27,079 bases of DNA from a virus. This document shows positions 20,805 to 27,079 of this stretch, one piece after another. Within the stretch, counting starts at the first letter, position 1; the number at the start of each line of letters is the position of its first letter. The position numbers and the translations under genes are program-made. Below the pieces are notes generated by a model. It searched no databases, had not been told where the DNA came from, and saw only the letters and a list, made by a program, of their open reading frames with translations. Where the stretch lies: positions 84,629 through 111,707 of the IMG/VR virus record IMGVR_UViG_3300037963_001253. One strand, written 5' to 3'.

Positions 20805-20937
20805 TATAGCATATTATATTGTAAAATAGAATTAAGATTGGTTTTAAACGCCTGTAGAATATAGCGTATGAACAAATATACTTACACTAATCTGAACAAC
20901 CAAACATTTCAGGTAAAATTTTTGCTTAATATAGCAT
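20805..20937. repeat. Repeated TATAGC and AAACGCCT motifs in the divergent promoter region
   Basis: TATAGC occurs near 20805-20810, 20860-20865 and 20930-20935, each followed by A/G-T-A or A-T-A. AAACGCCT occurs at 20846-20853 and 20938-20945. The copies lie between two divergent promoters and could be sites for a shared regulator. Short motifs in A/T-rich DNA may also repeat by chance. Confidence 0.35.
20873..20904 (-). promoter_or_regulatory. Bacteroidota-type promoter for the lysis/envelope operon
   Basis: On the minus strand, TTTG (20904-20901) precedes TATATTTG (20880-20873) by 20 bases, a full consensus match. Transcription would start near 20866, giving a leader of about 78 bases before the outer-membrane protein gene. 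Confidence 0.68.
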
Positions 20938-20952
20938 AAACGCCTAACTTTG
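20921..20952 (+). promoter_or_regulatory. Bacteroidota-type promoter for the multidomain glycosyltransferase
   Basis: TTTG at 20921-20924 precedes TAACTTTG at 20945-20952 by 20 bases, a full consensus match. The start codon at 20970 lies only 17 bases past the -7 box, so the leader is very short. It faces away from the promoter at 20873-20904, making a divergent pair. Confidence 0.7.
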
Positions 20953-20969
20953 GAATAAAATCACCAGAT

Positions 20970-23900
20970 ATGCCACATAGTTACGAGTTCTTTAAAGATG
21001 ATATAAAAAAATGGTTCATAACAAATGTTCCTAAACATAAGAGAATATTAGATGTAGGGCCTGGTGTGGGAACTTATTCAAACCTTTTAAGATCACATGG
21101 GTATCGTATAGATGCTGTGGAAATTTATGCACCCTATGTTCAGAAGTACGATTTAATTAACAAGTATGATAATGTATTTATAGGTGACATCTGTAAATTT
21201 GACTTCAAAGATTATGACTTTATAATTTTTGGTGATGTCATAGAACATTTACACAAAGAAGATGCCATAGAACTACACGAAAGACTAATAAAACAGAAGA
21301 AAGAGTTTCTATACGCAGTGCCTTGGATGATGGAGCAAGGGGAACATGAGGGAAATATACACGAGACACACCACCAACCAGATCTTACACCAGATGTATT
21401 ACAGGAAAGATACCCAGAAATGTATTCTTTATTTGAGAATGAATGGTATGGTTACTATGTTCATACACGTAGAAAGTTTGAGAAAGCATATGTTATGTAT
21501 GCTAGCAATGCTTACTATGATACAGTATGTGCAGCTGTAGAGTCTATCAATCTAGTAAGTAGGATACCAGTCATAGTATACCTATTAAATGATAACAGAA
21601 AAGTTCCTAAAGCAGTTACAGTAAAGTGGGAATACGAAGGTCATGATGTAAGACAAAGTGATTATATAAATCGTAATGACAGTAGAGTGTATGATCTGTT
21701 AATACAAAGACCTTGTGTTGTAAAACATGCATTGAATAACTATGCAAAGACTGTAGCTTATATAGACTCTGATAGTGTAGTGACTAAGTATATAGATAGA
21801 ATATTTAAGTACATGCCAGAGGACTCAACACACCCATATTTTACAGAAGGTATATATGATTATCTATTTATAAATGGTAGAGGTGGAGTAGAAACTAGAG
21901 ATGAAATGCATAAAAGTTTAGAGCATCCAGCTTGTGAATTATTTGGTGTAGACCAGCTAGTTCGCTCGAAATACCGCCAAACTGGCTATTTTGTAGCAGG
22001 ACAGCAGTGTTTTGATTTCCTAGATGAGTGGGAGTGGATGTGTAATCATCCTAAGGTAAAAGCAAATCCACAGTACTATGCACCTTACCATGAAGAGACG
22101 TTAGTGAATGTATTGTTGTGGAAGTATAATATCCACGAAGGACTTCCTTACATGTATCTAAACTATAACAAGTTTGTAAATATTGATGAACTTCCTTTTG
22201 ATGGTACAGATCGATACTTAGAGGAGTGGGTTAGACTACCTAAAAAGAAAGAAGAACTGCTTGTATTTCATGGAGAGAAAAGACCAGAGTATATGCGTGC
22301 TACAATGTATGCACAAAAGAAACGGATATTATTTGTAGCTCCTCACTTATCTACAGGAGGTATGCCTGCATTTTTATTAAAAAGAATAGAAGCTCTAAAG
22401 AATGATTACGACATATATGTAGTAGAATTTAATAACTATAGTAATGAATATGTAGTTCAAAAGAACAGGATAAAAGAAATAGTAGAAGAATTCTATACAC
22501 TAGATGAAAACAAACGTGAACTAATAGATATTGTTAGAGATAAAAGAATTGATATTGTGCATATAGATGAGATGTCAGAAGACATGGGTCATGATGATGT
22601 AATGAATGAGTTGTACTGTAACTGTAGATCATACAGAATCATAGAGACTTGTCACAATATATCATTCACTCCGTCAACCAAGAAGTTTCATCCGGACGCA
22701 TATGCATTTTGTACACCTTATCACTTAGAAACATTTGAAGATACACCTAGTCCTGTAAAAGAAGTAATAGAGTTTCCTATAGAGAAGAAGGAACGTAACA
22801 GAAGAGAAGCTCTTAACACTCTAGGACTAGATCCAACTAAGTCACATGTAGTAAATATAGGATTGTGGACTAGAGGTAAGAATCAAGGAGAAGGATTATC
22901 TATGGCTAGAAAGCTCCCACATGTAGAGTTTCATTTTATAGGTAACCAGGCTGGTAATTTTAAAGAGTATTGGGAGCCACTTATGAAAGATGTTCCTGAT
23001 AATGTTAGAGTATGGGGCGAGAGGTCTGATACTGATTTGTTTTTACAAGCAGCTGATGTCTTTATGTTCAACTCTACTTGGGAGTGTAATCCTCTTGTAT
23101 TAAGAGAGGCTATAAGTCATGGTCTACCTATACTTGCTAGAAACCTACCTCAATATAAAGATATGTTTACTAAGTATATGGTTGACTTTGATCCTATGAA
23201 AGGAAAGAATCAGTTATCTAAGTTACTTAGAGAAGGATATAACTATGAAGTTCCAACTGATAATACTTTAGAACACTTTAGACAGAATCATATTAATCTT
23301 TATACACAAGTTTTAGATAAACCAAAGTATAAAAACAAACCTGTAAAAGATTATACTATAACACAAAGCTTTGTTAATGGACCCTTCCTAGAAATAAAAG
23401 GTACTAGTGATAGTCATTTTCTTGTAGAGTTCTATGATGGAGATAAACTGATATATAGTAATCTTATAAAGTGTGGGCACTGGGTAAGATTAGATAGACA
23501 ATACTATACTGCTTGGAGAACAGTGGTATACAAGGATGATGTTCTAGTGATGGACGAGTGGATGGACTTAAAAGATAAGAATGTCCTTATAAGTATGGAG
23601 AGTTCTGCACTAGGAGATACAATTGCATGGATAGAGTATGTGTTACAATTTCAATTTGTACACGCCTGCCGTGTTACAATTAGCACTTTCAAGAACTTTT
23701 TATTTGAAGAAGTTTATCCAGAGCTTAAGTTTGTAGAACCAGGAACAGTAGTTAGTAATTTATATGCTCAGTATAATATAGGATGGTTTGAAAATAAAAA
23801 CAAGGAACCAGAACCACCTAAAACTATACCCTTACAAAAAACAGCTACTAATATTTTAGGACTTGAATTTAAAGAAATAAGACCTAGAATTAAATCTAAC

Positions 23901-24419
23901 TTCGGAAATAAATTTAATGGAAGATATGTAACTATCGCTACTAACTCTACGGCTGGTTGTAAGTTCTGGACAAGAGAAGGATGGCAGGAAGTTATAAACT
24001 ATTTACATAGTCAAGGGTATACAATTATAAATACTTCCAAAGAAGACAATCCTTTTGACAATTGTGAGAAGATATTAGATACCTCTATAGAATATACAAT
24101 TGATTGTATAAGACAAAGTGCATTCTTTATAGGACTATCTAGCGGATTAAGTTGGTTAGCATGGGCCCTACAAGTCCCAGTTGTTATGATATCTAACTTT
24201 AGTGAAGAGGGTCATGAGTTTTCATGTCATAGAGTAACCAACACAAATGTATGCCACGGTTGTTGGAATGATCTAAAGTATACTTTTGATAAAGGGGATT
24301 GGGATTGGTGTCCTGAACACAAAGGAACAGATAGACAATTTGAATGTCATAAATCAATCACTGCAGAAGATGTTATAAAAGCTTTACCTATTCAGAGCAA
24401 CCTATCCAGCTACAGCTAG
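20970..24419 (+). CDS. Multidomain methyltransferase-glycosyltransferase ending in a TibC-like heptosyltransferase domain
   Basis: The 1149-residue protein appears to contain four domains. (1) A class I SAM methyltransferase, about 20-165: DVGPGVG at residues 28-34, acidic E51 after a strand, and DVIEHL at 89-94. (2) A GT-A glycosyltransferase, about 171-440, with the D266-S-D268 motif. (3) A GT-B glycosyltransferase, about 449-785, opening with RILFVAPHLSTGG and holding the E705-x7-E713 donor motif. (4) A C-terminal domain, about 790-1145, matching the autotransporter O-heptosyltransferase (TibC/BAHT) pattern: YTITQSFVNGPFLEI, ALGDTIAWIEYV, GLSSGLSWLAWALQVPVVMI, then C1095-x2-C1098-x15-C1114-x11-C1126, resembling the iron-binding Cys cluster of TibC. 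TibC adds heptose to Ser of adhesin repeats. It is convergent with, and overlaps by 32 bases, the fibre gene, a possible acceptor. Confidence 0.88.
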   Translation: MPHSYEFFKDDIKKWFITNVPKHKRILDVGPGVGTYSNLLRSHGYRIDAVEIYAPYVQKYDLINKYDNVFIGDICKFDFKDYDFIIFGDVIEHLHKEDAIELHERLIKQKKEFLYAVPWMMEQGEHEGNIHETHHQPDLTPDVLQERYPEMYSLFENEWYGYYVHTRRKFEKAYVMYASNAYYDTVCAAVESINLVSRIPVIVYLLNDNRKVPKAVTVKWEYEGHDVRQSDYINRNDSRVYDLLIQRPCVVKHALNNYAKTVAYIDSDSVVTKYIDRIFKYMPEDSTHPYFTEGIYDYLFINGRGGVETRDEMHKSLEHPACELFGVDQLVRSKYRQTGYFVAGQQCFDFLDEWEWMCNHPKVKANPQYYAPYHEETLVNVLLWKYNIHEGLPYMYLNYNKFVNIDELPFDGTDRYLEEWVRLPKKKEELLVFHGEKRPEYMRATMYAQKKRILFVAPHLSTGGMPAFLLKRIEALKNDYDIYVVEFNNYSNEYVVQKNRIKEIVEEFYTLDENKRELIDIVRDKRIDIVHIDEMSEDMGHDDVMNELYCNCRSYRIIETCHNISFTPSTKKFHPDAYAFCTPYHLETFEDTPSPVKEVIEFPIEKKERNRREALNTLGLDPTKSHVVNIGLWTRGKNQGEGLSMARKLPHVEFHFIGNQAGNFKEYWEPLMKDVPDNVRVWGERSDTDLFLQAADVFMFNSTWECNPLVLREAISHGLPILARNLPQYKDMFTKYMVDFDPMKGKNQLSKLLREGYNYEVPTDNTLEHFRQNHINLYTQVLDKPKYKNKPVKDYTITQSFVNGPFLEIKGTSDSHFLVEFYDGDKLIYSNLIKCGHWVRLDRQYYTAWRTVVYKDDVLVMDEWMDLKDKNVLISMESSALGDTIAWIEYVLQFQFVHACRVTISTFKNFLFEEVYPELKFVEPGTVVSNLYAQYNIGWFENKNKEPEPPKTIPLQKTATNILGLEFKEIRPRIKSNFGNKFNGRYVTIATNSTAGCKFWTREGWQEVINYLHSQGYTIINTSKEDNPFDNCEKILDTSIEYTIDCIRQSAFFIGLSSGLSWLAWALQVPVVMISNFSEEGHEFSCHRVTNTNVCHGCWNDLKYTFDKGDWDWCPEHKGTDRQFECHKSITAEDVIKALPIQSNLSSYS

Positions 24420-27078
24420 GTGCTATCGATGAATTAGAGAAACGACCAGTAAATGTTCCTGTACTTTGTGATAATATCTCACCACAATAAGTTGCACCAC
24501 TACAGTTAGTAGATAATTGGAATTGTGCAATATCACCTACACTAAATGTTCCTCCAGGTATAATTGCTGCACTACCAAAGTCACAGTAAATAGTTGCATC
24601 TATATAGAACTGTTGACTATCATCACATCTTTCAACTAACCATCTTAAACCTTGAGATCCAGGATTAGAACGAGAAGTTGAAGTAGTTGTAGTAGGAGGA
24701 TTACCAGCTCCACATTCACCAATTCTTATTTTTAAAACTCCAGCAGTGTGATATAAACCATATAATGGTATACCAGCTTGTGCAGCTGCACAGTCACTAC
24801 CATAGTTATGGTGCTCTCCTACCTCTGGCATGATGATACAACTCTCTACATTACTTACATTACCTACGTTTGGAATATTATTAATAGTTCCTTTTTCTGT
24901 GATAAGTAAAGCATTTTTCCTATTGTTAGTATTGTTTGCAGAACCAGCTCCTACCATAAATACAGTAGGAATATTTCTACCGTAAGTGTAGTTAGTATTT
25001 TGGTAATCATTAAACTGACCATAAACACCTATAGTGTCTGAAGTGGTAGTTGTATTACTACCATTTACTGTTGTATCAGAAAGAGCTTGTAAGGTACGTC
25101 CACAAACTATAGACTCATTCTTATAGTTTTTAGCTTGATAACCTAGAGCCCCTGATCTATATCTTACTGCACTACTAGTTCCAATATTATTTTGACTACC
25201 GAAAGTAAAACTACAACCTACACTAGTTCCACTGTATACATAGTTACCCCCTCCTACATTTATAGTAAAGTCACCAGCAATACCAGAATTTTGTCCAACA
25301 AGTATACTAGATTTACTTCGACTTGTACTTAAAAATCTAAGATTGTTACCAATTCCAAGAACGTTTTGTGTTTGTCCACTAGCAAATTGAGTTTGGACAC
25401 CAGTTCCTGCTATTATTGAATTAATTAATGCAGAAGATCCGTTAGAACTACTTGATAGAGTATTATTTTGTCCTGCAATAATATTATAATTACTACCTTG
25501 ATAAATATCATTACTATATCCTCCAACCAGATTACCCTTAGCTCCACTGAATGCTATATTGGATCCACTATTTAATGTGTTCTGTTCTCCAACTACAAGA
25601 TTTAATCTAGCATTTTTCAGAACATTAGCATAACCACCTACTATATTAGAATCATTATCACCATTACTATCTCTATAGAATGTATTATTAGTTCCAACAA
25701 CTAAACTCTGGTTAGTATTAAATTCAGCTAAAGCACCTGATGTACTTTTACCATGGTCTCCACCACCAACAATATTATTGATTCCATTCAGGAAGTTACG
25801 AGTAGATCCAACAGTTCCTCCATGTTCATGTCCTACTACTAAACTATAGTCCATGTTTATGTTGGACTTACTTGCAGATACTATATTATAATCTGCTCTT
25901 ATAGTAACTCCTGAATTATTATTATCACCTATCTTGTTTTGGAAACCAGTTATGAATCCTCCTTGCATTGCTGCAGCGTTTGGTATAGTATTTTGATTTC
26001 CTGCTATAACAGAGTATTTTATATTATTACCTATAACATTGTCTCTACCTGTTACGAATACAGCTTGAGGAGTTGTACTTGAGGAACTATCACCTAGTGT
26101 ATTATTCCAACCAACTACAACTGCACCATATGTATTAGAATTACTACCACTTTTTTGTATTATATTGCTAAATCCTCCAACTTCTGCATTATTTACATTA
26201 GTAAGAGTATTACTAGCACCCCACATAAAGTTGTTGTTACCATCGATAGATTGTCCACTTCCAGCTACAAGAACATTAATTGCATCTCCACCTGTTTGAT
26301 GACTTATCCCTGATACATTAGATCTTATCAGTTTCTTACTTATGTTATTATTTTGTCCTGAAAGAATAGAGTTAATAACTGTACCGGTCGCAGGACTGGT
26401 CTTATTAACAGTGTTAGTTGTACCTACTACAAGAGAAGCTGTGTTTACAAAACCAGAAACTGTACCAGTAACCAGGTTACCTTGTCCTACTATAAGCATT
26501 TTATCTCCTGTAAGATTATTATTAAATCCAACAATAGATAAGTTACTTGATAATGCATCTCCGATCTCATTCTCACTACCACAAATCATGGCAGAACCAT
26601 CATAAGTTGTAGCATATATATTAGCTACATATGTAGTCTCATCTTCATAAGGAGATACTTCAAGTCTTGGAACAACTCTAGTTACATAGTGTGTACCATT
26701 ACTTGGTTGTGTGATTCTTATACCCTCAGTTATATATGTATAGTTTGTATTTGTATAAGTTGCACCTATCTTGATTAGATCATTGTTAGCTACATTCAGT
26801 GCAAATATTGCATTAGTTAGAGTGTTTTGAGTAGGCTTGACGGTCATATCACCACTCACCTCTAATGTATTTCCAGGACCACTTCCTACCCCTATACCTA
26901 AACGTGAACTAGTATCGTCCCAATAGAAGTTAGAATTTCCAGCTATTACTGTTGTTGACTGGCCTTTAACTCCTGACCAGAATGCAACCTCTCCATCTGC
27001 AATACCAGAACCACTAACTTGACTAGCAGGTGTTGTACCACTCGAACCTGATGAGCCAGAAGTACCCGATGTAGCTGA
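24388..27078 (-). CDS. Tail-fibre-type protein with YadA-head-like beta-roll (5' part outside window)
   Basis: The frame is open to the right edge, so at least 897 codons are visible; the GTG at 26859 is not a needed start. Just inside the edge are collagen-like Gly-x-y repeats (SGTSGSSGSSG), then WSGVKGQS and WDDTSSRLGIGVGSGPGNTL, typical of fibre modules. The middle holds some 25 or more short repeats with the pattern x-(V/I/L)-x-G-x-x-N-x-(I/L/V), as in SIVGFNNNL, LVVGTNNTF and NIIAGQNNTL, predicting a trimeric left-handed beta-roll like the YadA head. Then comes a Thr/Ser hinge (PPTTTTSTSRS) and a Cys-rich C-terminal domain ending SWIGCSE. The repeats are Asn/Ser/Thr/Gly-rich. It likely forms the receptor-binding fibre and may be glycosylated by the neighbouring transferase. 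Confidence 0.82.
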   Translation of the reverse strand, partial: SATSGTSGSSGSSGTTPASQVSGSGIADGEVAFWSGVKGQSTTVIAGNSNFYWDDTSSRLGIGVGSGPGNTLEVSGDMTVKPTQNTLTNAIFALNVANNDLIKIGATYTNTNYTYITEGIRITQPSNGTHYVTRVVPRLEVSPYEDETTYVANIYATTYDGSAMICGSENEIGDALSSNLSIVGFNNNLTGDKMLIVGQGNLVTGTVSGFVNTASLVVGTTNTVNKTSPATGTVINSILSGQNNNISKKLIRSNVSGISHQTGGDAINVLVAGSGQSIDGNNNFMWGASNTLTNVNNAEVGGFSNIIQKSGSNSNTYGAVVVGWNNTLGDSSSSTTPQAVFVTGRDNVIGNNIKYSVIAGNQNTIPNAAAMQGGFITGFQNKIGDNNNSGVTIRADYNIVSASKSNINMDYSLVVGHEHGGTVGSTRNFLNGINNIVGGGDHGKSTSGALAEFNTNQSLVVGTNNTFYRDSNGDNDSNIVGGYANVLKNARLNLVVGEQNTLNSGSNIAFSGAKGNLVGGYSNDIYQGSNYNIIAGQNNTLSSSSNGSSALINSIIAGTGVQTQFASGQTQNVLGIGNNLRFLSTSRSKSSILVGQNSGIAGDFTINVGGGNYVYSGTSVGCSFTFGSQNNIGTSSAVRYRSGALGYQAKNYKNESIVCGRTLQALSDTTVNGSNTTTTSDTIGVYGQFNDYQNTNYTYGRNIPTVFMVGAGSANNTNNRKNALLITEKGTINNIPNVGNVSNVESCIIMPEVGEHHNYGSDCAAAQAGIPLYGLYHTAGVLKIRIGECGAGNPPTTTTSTSRSNPGSQGLRWLVERCDDSQQFYIDATIYCDFGSAAIIPGGTFSVGDIAQFQLSTNCSGATYCGEILSQSTGTFTGRFSNSSIAPSCSWIGCSE

Positions 27079-27079
27079 G

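Noticed and set aside
26342-26605. Plus-strand open frame opposite the fibre gene
   Set aside because: It is the shadow of the repetitive fibre coding sequence, with no independent support.
1-27079. CRISPR arrays, insertion sequences, integrase or attachment sites
   Set aside because: No regularly spaced repeats with unique spacers, no transposase-like protein and no integrase are visible; the tRNA-Arg gene has no duplicated 3' end in the window to mark an attachment site.

Overview
The window reads as part of the genome of a tailed, double-stranded DNA phage of a Bacteroidota host, most likely a flavobacterium. Genes are tightly packed with ATGA and TAATG overlaps, DNA is AT-rich, and starts lack obvious Shine-Dalgarno sequences. 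Several intergenic regions carry the Bacteroidota promoter signature TTTG/TTG-N20-22-TAnnTTTG. One strand holds a lysis-type operon with signal peptides and an outer-membrane barrel, which fits a Gram-negative host. I see no integrase, transposase, CRISPR array, capsid, portal or terminase gene here.

Layout: (1) 1-12880, plus strand, looks like early/middle genes. In order: an rIIA-like C-terminal fragment cut by the window edge (weak call) and an rIIB-like protein, an HNH nuclease, a RecE/Cas4-type PD-(D/E)XK nuclease, four small unknowns, class Ia ribonucleotide reductase (nrdB, nrdA), a gap with a candidate terminated small RNA, RecA, a second HNH-like protein, two unknowns, a GroES-like co-chaperonin, two glycosyltransferases with a DUF6165-like partner, a 43-residue membrane protein, tRNA-Arg(ACG) and a small lipoprotein. 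(2) 13005-14635, minus strand: five very basic Lys/Arg-rich small proteins, probably DNA-condensing virion proteins, behind a promoter at 14947-14978. (3) 14648-16971, minus strand: small unknowns, a Thr-rich hinge protein, a GT-A-like glycosyltransferase and a 46-residue Thr-tailed protein. (4) 17050-20788, minus strand: a lysis/envelope operon with an outer-membrane barrel, a membrane coiled-coil protein, a thioredoxin fold without CxxC, a small membrane protein, a 26-residue CDGSH-like microprotein, a holin-like protein, a YkuD-like putative endolysin and an overlapping spanin-like pair. (5) 20970-24419, plus strand: an 1149-residue protein joining a methyltransferase, a GT-A domain, a GT-B domain and a TibC-like O-heptosyltransferase domain. 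It is convergent with (6) 24388-27078, minus strand: a large fibre with a YadA-head-like beta-roll, continuing past the window.

Working together: the RNR, RecA and nucleases serve DNA synthesis and recombination; the basic proteins probably travel with packaged DNA; the minus-strand operon opens the three-layer envelope. The most interesting idea is that the multidomain glycosyltransferase, which ends in a domain of the family that sugars autotransporter adhesins, modifies the adhesin-like fibre encoded next to it. This would be a phage self-glycosylation system. All functions are read from motifs and context without database searches.
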